This document shows, in pieces, positions 1 through 7,903 of a stretch of DNA of 51,888 nt. The notes under the pieces are model-generated. The model was not told where the DNA came from. It did not search any database and was given only the letters and a program-made list of their open reading frames with translations. Both the position numbers and the translations under genes were made by a program. Numbering within the stretch: position 1 is the stretch's first letter; each line of letters begins with the position of its first letter. Source of the stretch: Candidatus Neomicrothrix sp. (GTDB lineage: Bacteria > Actinomycetota > Acidimicrobiia > Acidimicrobiales > Aldehydirespiratoraceae); the NCBI GenBank assembly GCA_017852795.1, contig JAFMKU010000010.1:1-51888 (forward strand), read 5' to 3'.

Positions 1-628
1 ACGGACGGAACGTGGCCACGATCGCGGCTTCGTCGGCTGGTTGTTTGGGCCGTTGCAGTTCGTAGAGGTGCGGGAACTCCACCCAGGCCGTGACCGCATC
101 CCAGAGCCGTAACGCTGCGTCGCCCGACGGTGGGTCGATCAAGACTGGCCCGAACAAACACTGATCTCCGAAAAACAGTGTCGGCACGCCGTACCCGCCG
201 TGGTCGACGACCCGCTGATGGTCGGCATGCACTTCGTCGTTGGTGGTTGGGTCGGTAATCGCGGCATCTACCAACGCCGGGTCAAGGCCCAACTCGCGAA
301 GCAGGTGCCGGGCCACATCCGGGTCGTGGGGGCGATGCCCATCTTCGTGCAGCGCTCGCCCGGCCCGTTCGTACCAACGGTCAAGGTCGTCCATCGACTG
401 CCGCCGAAGCAGCGCCCCAATTCGCAACATCGACCAGCCGTAACTCCATTCGCGTTCCCACGGATGCAACTTGCCTTCCACCAAGTTGATCTCCTCCAGC
501 GAAAAGAACTTCCAGTTGATGGTGATCCCGGTCTGTTTGCGCACATCACGGATCCATTTCGATGTCTGGTACGCGTACGGACACATGATGTCGAAATGAA
601 AATCAACCGACGTTGGCTTGGTGCTCAT
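1..628 (-). CDS. DsbA-fold oxidoreductase, mycothiol-dependent nitroreductase-like (3' end cut by window)
   Basis: About 209 codons are visible with no stop before the window edge; the Mycobacterium protein Rv2466c is of similar length, so little is missing. The N-terminal beta strand leads into CPYA (Cys16), the place of the CPxC active site, and the second Cys is absent. Near residue 160 a GVPTLFF segment supplies the cis-proline loop of the thioredoxin/DsbA fold. Related actinobacterial proteins use mycothiol to reduce disulfides or nitro compounds; a single-Cys site would fit a monothiol (mycothiol) mechanism. ATG 628 is preceded by GAAGG. It lies 73 bp downstream of the FAD oxidoreductase on the same strand and could be the last gene of the hyuA operon. 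The fold is secure; the substrate is unknown. Confidence 0.75.
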   Translation of the reverse strand, partial: MSTKPTSVDFHFDIMCPYAYQTSKWIRDVRKQTGITINWKFFSLEEINLVEGKLHPWEREWSYGWSMLRIGALLRRQSMDDLDRWYERAGRALHEDGHRPHDPDVARHLLRELGLDPALVDAAITDPTTNDEVHADHQRVVDHGGYGVPTLFFGDQCLFGPVLIDPPSGDAALRLWDAVTAWVEFPHLYELQRPKQPADEAAIVATFRP

Positions 629-701
629 CTGCGAACCTTCACAGACTCATTCAACAGATGCAAGCAGGTTGAGATCACGGCAAATTCCTGCCGTCTCGCG
701 T

Positions 702-1910
702 CTAAATCACCGCGCGTTCGAGGAACGGCTCGTTGTCGAGAATCCGCTGATAGCCCAACGGGGACAGATCCAAGCTGCGGTAGTGGCCGTAGGCCAACCA
801 TTCGCTGACCCCACGACCCATGGCCGGAGACTGTTGCAGGCCGTGGCCGGAGAAGCCGTTACAGAACACGAAATTCGTCACCTCGGGATGAGGACCAACA
901 ATCGCGTTCTGGTCAAGCGTGTTGTAGGCGTAATGCCCGACCCAACGGTTGAGCACCTTCACCCGTTCAAAAGCCGGGATTCGTTCGGCCAACACCGGCC
1001 ACACCTTGTCTTCCCAAATGTCGTTATCCATCGTGAAATCGTCGTAGGCCGCGGCAGGGTCCGGGTCGGGCCCGCAACCGGCCATGTAGTACCCACCGTC
1101 GGTGCGAACATGCACCCCTGACGGATCGATGGTCAACGGCAGGTCACGGTCGAGCGGTTCGGCGGCATCGAACACGAACGTGAACCGGCGACGCGGCTCC
1201 ACCGGAAGGTCGAAACCTGCCATGCGGCTGACCTCAACCGCTCGAGGCCCCGCCGCGTTCACCACCGCCCCGCAAGCAACGGTTTCGCCGGACGCCAGCG
1301 TCACCGACGTGATCGACTGGCCGGTGCGGGTCAGCGCCACCACCTCGTTGGTGCAGTATTCAACCCCGGCTCGTCGGGCCTGAGTACGCCAGACATCAAA
1401 GAGTGTTCCGCCATCGAAGTAGCCCTCATCGACCCGATTGTGGCTCCCGCAGAGGATCCCATCGAGGTTGTAAAACGGGTACTCGGCGGCGATCTGGTCG
1501 GGGGTCATGATGTAGGTCGCGGCCCCGCATCGAGCCTGCACTTCTTGGCTCTGGCGCAACGCAGCAGCGAACGCTTCGGTGTCGGCCAGATAGAGGTAAC
1601 CGAAATGGCGCGTACCGATTTCGGGAACGTCCGGGTCGTCGAACTGGCTGCGAATGTCCCGAAGGTACTGCGCCCCAAATTGGCTAATCCGCACGTTGAT
1701 TTCGGTACCGAATTGTTGGCGCATGCAACTGTTGGTGTGGGTAGTAGACGCGAACTCGTAGGACGGGTCGCGTTCAACAACCAGAATCGAACCGTCAAAG
1801 TCGGGGTTAGAGGCCAGAAACCACGCCACCGACGAACCCATGATCGCCCCACCAACGATGACCACGTCGTAACCCACCGCCTTCGGAGGCTGGCTGCTGC
1901 GAGCGGTCAT
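702..1910 (-). CDS. FAD-dependent oxidoreductase, DAO superfamily, FOXRED1-like
   Basis: 402 aa. The N-terminus carries the dinucleotide-binding motif VVIVGGAIMGSSVAW (about residues 15-30) followed by an acidic strand end (VVERD). The C-terminal half resembles human FOXRED1 closely by eye: VEPRRRF, DKVWP.LA.RIPAFE, YNTLDQN, VGPHP and GFSGHGLQQSP appear in the same order. The DAO superfamily includes sarcosine, dimethylglycine and D-amino-acid oxidases, in which FAD oxidises a C-N bond. The ATG overlaps the hyuB stop by 4 nt (ATGA), so the two are translationally coupled in a hyuA-hyuB-FAD operon. This suggests oxidation of an amino acid released by the hydantoinase-type enzyme, for example sarcosine; that is inference. 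Length is normal and no frame disruption is seen. Confidence 0.85.
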   Translation of the reverse strand: MTARSSQPPKAVGYDVVIVGGAIMGSSVAWFLASNPDFDGSILVVERDPSYEFASTTHTNSCMRQQFGTEINVRISQFGAQYLRDIRSQFDDPDVPEIGTRHFGYLYLADTEAFAAALRQSQEVQARCGAATYIMTPDQIAAEYPFYNLDGILCGSHNRVDEGYFDGGTLFDVWRTQARRAGVEYCTNEVVALTRTGQSITSVTLASGETVACGAVVNAAGPRAVEVSRMAGFDLPVEPRRRFTFVFDAAEPLDRDLPLTIDPSGVHVRTDGGYYMAGCGPDPDPAAAYDDFTMDNDIWEDKVWPVLAERIPAFERVKVLNRWVGHYAYNTLDQNAIVGPHPEVTNFVFCNGFSGHGLQQSPAMGRGVSEWLAYGHYRSLDLSPLGYQRILDNEPFLERAVI

Positions 1911-3535
1911 GAAACGTACCCCTGACGGAGGTCGTTGGTCACCGCCTCAGGGTCCCGGTCGGCGGGATCGCCAAACCCGCCTCCTCCCGGAAGTTCCATG
2001 ATGAGTCGTCGGTCGGCGGCCACGGTCGCCACTCCTTTGGTGGGGAACGGTGTTCCATCGTCGAGGTATACCCGTCCGGCTTGGCCGTCGGCCCCGCCAG
2101 CCCGACCCCGCGCCGGATGGTCGACCCGGTCGAACATGGCCGAGAACTCGAACTGGTAACCGTCGGCCGGTCCAATTTCGATGGTTTGGCCCAACCCTCC
2201 CCGGAACTGTCCGGCCCCACCCGAATTCTCCCGAATCTCTTTGCGCCAGATCACGATCGGGCCGACTTGTTCGGTGGCTTCGGCCGACATGGTGCGAACC
2301 CCGGACGGGAACGCGGTGGCGGTCAGGCCATCCAGCGTGGGGCGAGCACCGGTGCCACCGCTGTTAAACATCAAGACCTCAACCGGCGGTTTGGGATCGT
2401 CGGGGGATGCCTGCCGGGCACTGGCTTGGAAGTTCCACAGCGCACCGGCCCCTTCGGCGGGCACCACCTCGGGGCGGGCCTGAGCGATCGCGCCGAAACT
2501 CAGGTCGGTGACGAAATGTCCGATGACGTGACGAACCGACACCGGGTCCGGGTCTTGGGCGTTGAGGATCACTCCCGGCGGAGCGCTCACCGTGAACGGT
2601 TCAAGCGACGCAAAGTTGTTCGGCAATTCTGGCGCCAGCGCAACCAGCATGGCGTAGGTGAAATAGGCCTGCGCGTAGGTCAGCGGCACGTTGACCCCGT
2701 GGCTGCTGATCGGGGAGGTGCCGGTGAAATCGGCGTGCATCCCTTCGCCGCTGACCGTCAACGCCACCTGCAACGTGATCGGCGTGTCGTAGCCGTCAAC
2801 GGTCATCGTGTTGTGGTACGTACCGGCCGGAACGGCTTGGAGCGCGTTGAGCGTTGCGGTGCGGGTGCGGTCGAACACAAACTCGGCCAACTCATCGAGT
2901 CGTTCCAACGAGAACTCGTCGAGCATGGCCAGTAGCCGTCGACGCCCCGTTTCGTTGCTGGCGGCCAAACCGTGAATGTCGCCCACGACCTGGTCGGCTT
3001 CGCGGACGTTGGCTCGCACCAGCCCCACCAGATCGGTGTTGAGGTCACCCCGCTGAGCCCATTTCATGATCGGGATCCGGAGCCCTTCCTCGTACACCTC
3101 GCGACCTTCGGGGCCGTATCCGCGACCGCCGACGTCAACCACGTGCGCGGTTGAGGCAAAGAACCCGATCAGGGTCGGCTCGCTCCCGGTGGGGTTGGTA
3201 AACACCGGCGTCGTCACGGTGATGTCGTGAAGGTGCCCGGTTCCTTTCCACGGATCGTTGGTGATGTACACGTCACCGGGGTAGATGCGTTCGGGTCCAA
3301 TGTCGTTGATGAAATGCCCAACCGCGGCAGCCATCGTGTTGACATGCCCCGGTGTGCCGGTCACCGCTTGGGCCACCATGCGGCCGGTCTGGTCAAACAC
3401 CCCCGCCGAGAGGTCGCCGGCTTCCCGAACCGAGGTCGAAAACGAGGTGCGGACCAGGGTGAGGGCTTGTTCTTCGACGATCGAAATCAGCCGGTTCCAC
3501 ATCACCTGATAGCGAAGCTCTTCGGTCGGGTTCAT
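1907..3535 (-). CDS. hyuB: Hydantoinase B / 5-oxoprolinase beta-type subunit
   Basis: 542 aa, normal for HyuB. The opening (NPTEELRYQVMWNRLISIVEEQA) and the segment TNDPWKGTGHLHDITV near residue 110 are family signatures, as is the glycine-rich end (ELPGGGGFGDPADRD). HyuA/HyuB-type enzymes cleave cyclic amides (5-oxoproline, hydantoin, N-methylhydantoin) in an ATP-dependent reaction; the same fold occurs in acetone and acetophenone carboxylases. Its ATG overlaps the hyuA stop by 4 nt and its own stop overlaps the next start by 4 nt, which implies a strictly coupled operon and equimolar subunits. No carboxylase third subunit is present, which argues against an acetone carboxylase. The exact substrate cannot be read from sequence. 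Confidence 0.88.
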   Translation of the reverse strand: MNPTEELRYQVMWNRLISIVEEQALTLVRTSFSTSVREAGDLSAGVFDQTGRMVAQAVTGTPGHVNTMAAAVGHFINDIGPERIYPGDVYITNDPWKGTGHLHDITVTTPVFTNPTGSEPTLIGFFASTAHVVDVGGRGYGPEGREVYEEGLRIPIMKWAQRGDLNTDLVGLVRANVREADQVVGDIHGLAASNETGRRRLLAMLDEFSLERLDELAEFVFDRTRTATLNALQAVPAGTYHNTMTVDGYDTPITLQVALTVSGEGMHADFTGTSPISSHGVNVPLTYAQAYFTYAMLVALAPELPNNFASLEPFTVSAPPGVILNAQDPDPVSVRHVIGHFVTDLSFGAIAQARPEVVPAEGAGALWNFQASARQASPDDPKPPVEVLMFNSGGTGARPTLDGLTATAFPSGVRTMSAEATEQVGPIVIWRKEIRENSGGAGQFRGGLGQTIEIGPADGYQFEFSAMFDRVDHPARGRAGGADGQAGRVYLDDGTPFPTKGVATVAADRRLIMELPGGGGFGDPADRDPEAVTNDLRQGYVS

Positions 3536-5622
3536 GCTTGGACCTCCTGGCTGGCCGCGGCTCGATAGACCAGAAGCGCGCCGTCGGATTGCATGACGGC
3601 TCGGTGATGCGAGGCCAACACGGTGGTGGTTTGTTCTTCGACGATGACCGCCGGTCCGTTGACCTGCTGACCCGGATTCAGCGCTGACCGATGCACAACC
3701 CCGGCCGACCCCGACTCGCCGGTCACCGGGTCGTAGATGGTCCGGTGGTGGTCGGCGGCAAACTCGGTTCCTTCGGTTCTGAGGGTCACCGGTTCGGGTA
3801 ATGCAACGACCGAAGCGACTCGCACCGACCAGCTCACCGCTTCGATGGTGAGATCGTCGATCGCCCGACCAAAGAACTCTTCGTAGGCTTTCGTGAACTG
3901 CGAACCCAACAGCTCGCTGGCCATCTCGTCGAACGTGCCGTCATCGAGCCGTACCGGGATCTCCCAACCCTGTCCCTTGTAACGCATCGATACTTGACGT
4001 TCGATAACGACCTCGGCATCGGTGCCTTGGCGAACAAACGACATCGCTTCTTGTTCGAGTTCGGAAAGCACCCGGTTGGCGCCGTCGACGTCGAACCCGG
4101 CCGTAGAGGTGTAGAAGCTTCGGATCGCTTCGTAGGCGAACGGAGCCCGAAGAAACCCGACCGCCGAACCAACCCCGGCCGCTTCCGGGATCAGCAGTTC
4201 GTCAAGACCGAGTTTGTCGAGCAACCGTCCGGCGTGGATCGGGCCTGCCCCACCAAAGGCGATCATCGAATAGCCGCTGAGGTCTTTACCGTTTTCCACG
4301 GCGTGGACCCGAGCTGCGTTGGCCATGTTTTCATCGACGACTTCGGAGATTCCCACCGCTGCCGTGTCGGCATCCATGCCGAGGTGACGTCCGACCGACG
4401 CAATGATCGCTTCGCCAGCCAGCGAAGGAGAAAGGTCAATGTTTTTGGCCCCGAACGTATCGGGATGAAGCCGCCCGAGTTGGACGTTGGCGTCGGTCAC
4501 GGTGGCGTCGATGCCTCCCAGTCCGTAGCTGGCCGGTCCCGGTTCCGAACCGGCGCTGTGCGGGCCGATCCGGATCTGGCCGAGTTGGTCGACCGAAGCG
4601 ATCGATCCCCCTCCGGCCCCGATTTCGATCATCTCGATCACGGGGATAGAGATCGGCATCCCGCTGCCCTTTTTGAACCGGGCGGTTCGGTCAACCTCGA
4701 AGGTTTTGGCGGTTTGTGGCGTGAAATGCTCGATCAGCGCGATTTTGGCGGTCGTTCCCCCCATGTCGTAGGACAGAACTCGATCTCGGCCGTATCGAGC
4801 GGCCAGGTCCGCTGCGAAAATCGCGCCGCCTGCCGGTCCGGACTCGACCAGCCGAACCGGGAACTCAGCCGCCGACTCCACCGACATCAACCCGCCACCG
4901 GAATGGATCAGATAGAGCGGGCAGGTCGCACCGCGGGCTTGAAGCTGATCGCGGAGCCGAATGAGGTACGACGCCATCAGCGGTTGCACGTAGGCATTGG
5001 CGCACACGGTGTTGAACCGCTCGAATTCGCGCATCTGAGGGGAGACTTCGCTGCTCAACGAACAGGCAATGTCGGGGAGGGTTTCCCGAAGCAGATCCCG
5101 GAACCGCCGCTCGTGGTCAGGGTTCCGGTAGGAGTGGATGAAACCAACCGCCACCGATTCGTAACCGCCGTCGGCGAGTTGACGAATCAACGTTCGGGCT
5201 TCAGTTTCGTCAAACGGGATCAGCACTTCGCCGCGGGCGTTGAGCCGCTCGTTGATCACGTAACGGTCCGCTCGGGAGATCAGCGGCTGGGGAAGCACAA
5301 TGTTGAGGTCGTACTGTTCGAAGCGACTTTCGGTCCGGGTTTCGATGACGTCCCGGAATCCATTGGTGGTAACGAGCGCGGTGCGTGCACCCCGGCGTTC
5401 GATCAACGCGTTGGTCGCCAACGTGGTCCCGTGGATGATCTGTTCGACGTCGGCCAAGTTCACGTTGGCTTCGGTTGCGATCTGAACGATGCCGTCAAGA
5501 ATCCCGAGTTCGGGGGCTTCATGGGTGGTCAGCACCTTGGTCGATACGTAGCCCCCAGTGGCTTGTTCTAGGACAACATCGGTGAACGTTCCGCCGACGT
5601 CAGCTCCGATTCGTAGAGTCAT
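3532..5622 (-). CDS. hyuA: Hydantoinase A / 5-oxoprolinase alpha-type subunit (ATPase-fold)
   Basis: 696 aa. The N-terminus RIGADVGGTFTDVVLE is the phosphate-1 motif of the actin/hexokinase-like hydantoinase A fold. Further marks are HGTTLATNALIERRGA, SGPAGGAIFA, YDMGGTTAKIALIE and FGGAGPIHAG, in the usual order. With HyuB it should form an ATP-dependent cyclic-amide hydrolase (oxoprolinase or N-methylhydantoinase type). It is first in the operon. No Shine-Dalgarno sequence or canonical TANNNT box is evident before ATG 5622; the upstream 107 bp separates it from tRNA-Ser on the same strand, so cotranscription with or read-through from the tRNA is possible. Function at family level is secure, substrate is not. 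Confidence 0.88.
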   Translation of the reverse strand: MTLRIGADVGGTFTDVVLEQATGGYVSTKVLTTHEAPELGILDGIVQIATEANVNLADVEQIIHGTTLATNALIERRGARTALVTTNGFRDVIETRTESRFEQYDLNIVLPQPLISRADRYVINERLNARGEVLIPFDETEARTLIRQLADGGYESVAVGFIHSYRNPDHERRFRDLLRETLPDIACSLSSEVSPQMREFERFNTVCANAYVQPLMASYLIRLRDQLQARGATCPLYLIHSGGGLMSVESAAEFPVRLVESGPAGGAIFAADLAARYGRDRVLSYDMGGTTAKIALIEHFTPQTAKTFEVDRTARFKKGSGMPISIPVIEMIEIGAGGGSIASVDQLGQIRIGPHSAGSEPGPASYGLGGIDATVTDANVQLGRLHPDTFGAKNIDLSPSLAGEAIIASVGRHLGMDADTAAVGISEVVDENMANAARVHAVENGKDLSGYSMIAFGGAGPIHAGRLLDKLGLDELLIPEAAGVGSAVGFLRAPFAYEAIRSFYTSTAGFDVDGANRVLSELEQEAMSFVRQGTDAEVVIERQVSMRYKGQGWEIPVRLDDGTFDEMASELLGSQFTKAYEEFFGRAIDDLTIEAVSWSVRVASVVALPEPVTLRTEGTEFAADHHRTIYDPVTGESGSAGVVHRSALNPGQQVNGPAVIVEEQTTTVLASHHRAVMQSDGALLVYRAAASQEVQA

Positions 5623-5729
5623 AATCGAATAGCTAACACGCTGTACCGGAAATTGCCATTAGCCCCCGTTCGCGAAACGCACCAATCAGGTGTCTGCCGG
5701 TTCGGCACCGACCGCTGGTGGGGGGTTGC

Positions 5730-5819
5730 TGGCGGAGGGAGGGGGATTCGAACCCCCGGGACCCGTGAAGGCCCGCTGGTTTTCAAGACCAGTGCAATCG
5801 TCCGCTCTGCCATCCCTCC
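5730..5819 (-). tRNA. tRNA-Ser (anticodon UGA)
   Basis: The reverse strand folds as a class II tRNA. The acceptor stem GGAGGGA pairs with TCCCTCC, the discriminator is G, and CCA is encoded at 5732-5730. The anticodon arm is CTGGT-CTTGAAA-ACCAG with UGA at 5785-5783. A long variable arm (serine type) is followed by the T arm with GGTTCGAATCC. Its 5' 37 nt overlap the 3' end of aat on the same strand, and the aat stop codon is the anticodon itself. Mature sequence without CCA is 5733-5819 (87 nt). Confidence 0.97.
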
Positions 5820-6520
5820 GGAGACGATGTTAGGGGGTGCTTCAGCCGACGCGCCTCTCGGCTGGCGAATACACCCGCCGGGGGAGTGGCCAGCAACGCT
5901 GGGAGCCGGGCGAGATATTGGGGGCGAGAGACCTCGGTAACGCCCAGTGTGGCCAGATGCGGGGTGCGCCATTGCACGTCGATGAGCCGGTCTTGGTCGT
6001 CGCTCAAGGCAGCCACCAGCGCAACGACCGCCGCTTTGGAAGCGTCAGTGACCCGGTGAAATTTCGACTCGGCCGCGAACAGCCCCCCCAGCGCGATCCC
6101 GTACAGGCCCCCAACCAGTTGACCGTCACGCCAAGTTTCCACGCTGTGCGCCCACCCCAGTTCGTGCAGTCGCAGATAGGCGGCTTTGATCCGGTCGTCG
6201 ATCCAGTTGCCATCGCTGCGGTCGGCGCAACCATCCATGACCTGCGGAAAAGCAGTGTTGATCCGAAACTCGAACCGTTTCAGTGAACGACGCAGGCTTC
6301 GGCTGACGTGCAGAGCGTCAAGTTCGAGAATGCCCCGAGGGTTAGGAGACCACCAACCAAGGCTGCGGGAACGTTGGGAAGGCATCGGGAACAGGCCACG
6401 CCGGTAAGCCGCCAGCAGAGTTCCCGGTGCGTCGTCGGCTCCGGTAGCGACGAAGTCGTTGAGCTCGTTTCCGAGGTCAACGTCAAAGCTCCAGTCGCTG
6501 GCCGGCGGCTCGATCGGCAT
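5783..6520 (-). CDS. aat: Leucyl/phenylalanyl-tRNA--protein transferase
   Basis: 245 aa. Moves Leu or Phe from aminoacyl-tRNA to N-terminal Arg/Lys of proteins, marking them for ClpS/ClpAP-type degradation (N-end rule), in the cytoplasm. Family marks seen: GLFPMP and GWWSPNPRGIL near residues 40-65, NWIDDRI, HELGWAHSVE, GGLYGIALGG, and ESKFHRVTDASKAA. Homology appears to finish around residue 225; the last 12 or so residues are encoded by tRNA-Ser sequence and end at the tRNA anticodon, so the tail may be a by-product of the overlap. ATG 6520 has TAAGCT 5 nt upstream, which suggests a leaderless start. It is divergent from the gene at 6552. Confidence 0.92.
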   Translation of the reverse strand: MPIEPPASDWSFDVDLGNELNDFVATGADDAPGTLLAAYRRGLFPMPSQRSRSLGWWSPNPRGILELDALHVSRSLRRSLKRFEFRINTAFPQVMDGCADRSDGNWIDDRIKAAYLRLHELGWAHSVETWRDGQLVGGLYGIALGGLFAAESKFHRVTDASKAAVVALVAALSDDQDRLIDVQWRTPHLATLGVTEVSRPQYLARLPALLATPPAGVFASREARRLKHPLTSSPEGWQSGRLHWS

Positions 6521-6525
6521 GCCAC

Positions 6526-6531
6526 AGCTTA
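6526..6531 (-). promoter_or_regulatory. -10 box TAAGCT for aat
   Basis: TAAGCT ends 5 nt before ATG 6520. Its neighbour on the other strand is the -10 of the divergent gene at 6552, only 8 bp away. Inferred leaderless promoter. Confidence 0.45.
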
Positions 6532-6539
6532 GGTTCGCC

Positions 6540-6545
6540 TAGGTT
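6540..6545 (+). promoter_or_regulatory. -10 box TAGGTT for the gene at 6552
   Basis: TAGGTT ends 6 nt before ATG 6552 and no Shine-Dalgarno sequence is present, so the transcript probably begins at the start codon. No -35 element is obvious. Confidence 0.55.
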
Positions 6546-6551
6546 GCGGGC

Positions 6552-7025
6552 ATGGCTGAGGTGAGTGGATCCCGAGGTTTCGTACCCGAACCGGTGATGG
6601 AGACGTTGGCTGACCGGGTGGCAAGAATTCGCAGCGCGGCCCGGGGTCGGGTGCTGGAGCTCAACGGTTCCGACCCGACCGGTGAAGGTGAAGGTCGCTA
6701 CGACACCGTGATTTCGCTGGTTCGGGTCCCCTACGAGCCCGACCTCGATTCCTATGTCGCCACGATGGTCCGCCACCTATCACCCGGCGGATGTCTGTAC
6801 CTGCTCGAACCCACCGTGCGGACGGGGCCGCTAGGTCGACCCTCGCGGCGACGGGTACGGTCGACGGCCGGGGTTCACGTCGGACGCGACGTACCGCGGG
6901 CGCTGCGAAACGCCGGGCTGTTCGTTACCGACCTCGACCGGTTCGTGGTGCCCGACGTGCCGCGGGCGCTGGCGCTGTTCGTCGACGCCACTGCCCGGTT
7001 CCCAACCGAGGCGCCGCCGACCTAG
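6552..7025 (+). CDS. Small class I methyltransferase-like protein of unknown function
   Basis: 157 aa. Residues 33-100 have the beta-alpha-beta pattern of a SAM methyltransferase core: RGRVLELNGSDP, then RYDTVISLVRVPY and HLSPGGCLYLLEP (motif III-like strand and loop). The glycine-rich SAM motif is poor (LNGSDPTGEGEG), and the protein is shorter than catalytic members (usually over 200 aa), so it may be a reduced or inactive relative. The start is supported by a TAGGTT box 6 nt upstream. It is divergent from aat and convergent with the cyclophilin gene, sharing the CTAG stop with it. Function is not assigned. Confidence 0.6.
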   Translation: MAEVSGSRGFVPEPVMETLADRVARIRSAARGRVLELNGSDPTGEGEGRYDTVISLVRVPYEPDLDSYVATMVRHLSPGGCLYLLEPTVRTGPLGRPSRRRVRSTAGVHVGRDVPRALRNAGLFVTDLDRFVVPDVPRALALFVDATARFPTEAPPT

Positions 7026-7885
7026 CTGGTTTCGATCGTGACCGAGTTGACGGTTACCGTGCGCGACGGGGCGCCACCGAGAGAACCACCGGGTTCGTGC
7101 AGGCCGATAATGCCTTGCAGCACCTCGAGCCCTGCCTCGTCGGTTTCACCGAACACCACGTAGGAACCTTGACCATCGAGCAGGGCGGCGTTGGCTCCGG
7201 TGGTGAAGAAGAACTGGGCTGAGGCGCTGTTGGGTCCGGCGGAACGGGCCATAACCAACTGACCAGGTTGGTAGCGGTAAGGCCCGGTCACCTGACCGGC
7301 GTCGTCAACATCGAATGCGGGTTCGTCGGCGATGTTGTACCCCGGGCCCGGATCCGACGCAGATTCGGTGTGGGGTGACCCGCCCTGAATGATGTCGATG
7401 GTGGGATCGCTGCGGAAGATGGTGGTGCCGTCGTAGTAATGCCAGCGGGCCAGGGTGACGAAGTTGTTGACGGTCATCGGAGTAGAGGCGGTTGCCAAAT
7501 CGACCCGGATTTCACCTTCGGAAGTATCGAAGACCGCAACGTGGTCCTGAGCCAAGTTGATGCAAAGTGGTTGCGCAGACTCGAAGTCGATGGTGCGAGG
7601 CGACGAACCATCGGCTTCGGGGCAGTTCTCGTCAGATGGGGCAGTGACATTCGGCAATGAGGTGGCGTCATCGACCGACCCGGTTGCGGTGTCGTCGGAA
7701 GAGGCGTTGGTGGAATCGTCGGTGTTGACCACCTTCAGCACGACGAGGCCGGCGGCGAGCAACACCACGACGATGGTTACCTGCTTGGCCCGGTCGATGA
7801 TGCGAGACCGACGGTAGGCGATCAGTTCAGACGCCTGCTTTTGCTGACGGTTCTCTTTTTGCCGGGCGCGCTTGTCGGTGCTCAT
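7022..7885 (-). CDS. Membrane-anchored cyclophilin-type peptidyl-prolyl isomerase
   Basis: 287 aa. A basic N-terminus (TDKRARQKENRQQK) precedes one membrane helix at about residues 34-50, then a polar Ser/Thr/Asp linker with two Cys, then a cyclophilin domain from about residue 115 to the end. Catalytic-site equivalents visible are TTIFR (Arg55 region of CypA), IIQGG, AQFFFTTG and YVVFGE. The usual His of the HTVFG segment is replaced by Tyr. Topology places the isomerase outside the cytoplasmic membrane, where it would assist folding of exported proteins. TAGGTT lies 8 nt before ATG 7885. The next upstream gene on this strand is a degenerate relative. Confidence 0.85.
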   Translation of the reverse strand: MSTDKRARQKENRQQKQASELIAYRRSRIIDRAKQVTIVVVLLAAGLVVLKVVNTDDSTNASSDDTATGSVDDATSLPNVTAPSDENCPEADGSSPRTIDFESAQPLCINLAQDHVAVFDTSEGEIRVDLATASTPMTVNNFVTLARWHYYDGTTIFRSDPTIDIIQGGSPHTESASDPGPGYNIADEPAFDVDDAGQVTGPYRYQPGQLVMARSAGPNSASAQFFFTTGANAALLDGQGSYVVFGETDEAGLEVLQGIIGLHEPGGSLGGAPSRTVTVNSVTIETS

Positions 7886-7893
7886 CGTTGTAG

Positions 7894-7899
7894 AACCTA
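7894..7899 (-). promoter_or_regulatory. -10 box TAGGTT for the cyclophilin gene
   Basis: TAGGTT ends 8 nt before ATG 7885 within the 18-bp gap to the next gene, so this gene has its own promoter despite the short spacing. Confidence 0.5.
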
Positions 7900-7903
7900 G
7901 CGA

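Noticed and set aside
3994-5571. A 525-codon open frame on the plus strand
   Set aside because: Lies antisense inside hyuA, whose domain motifs run through the whole stretch. The frame stays open because of high GC content.
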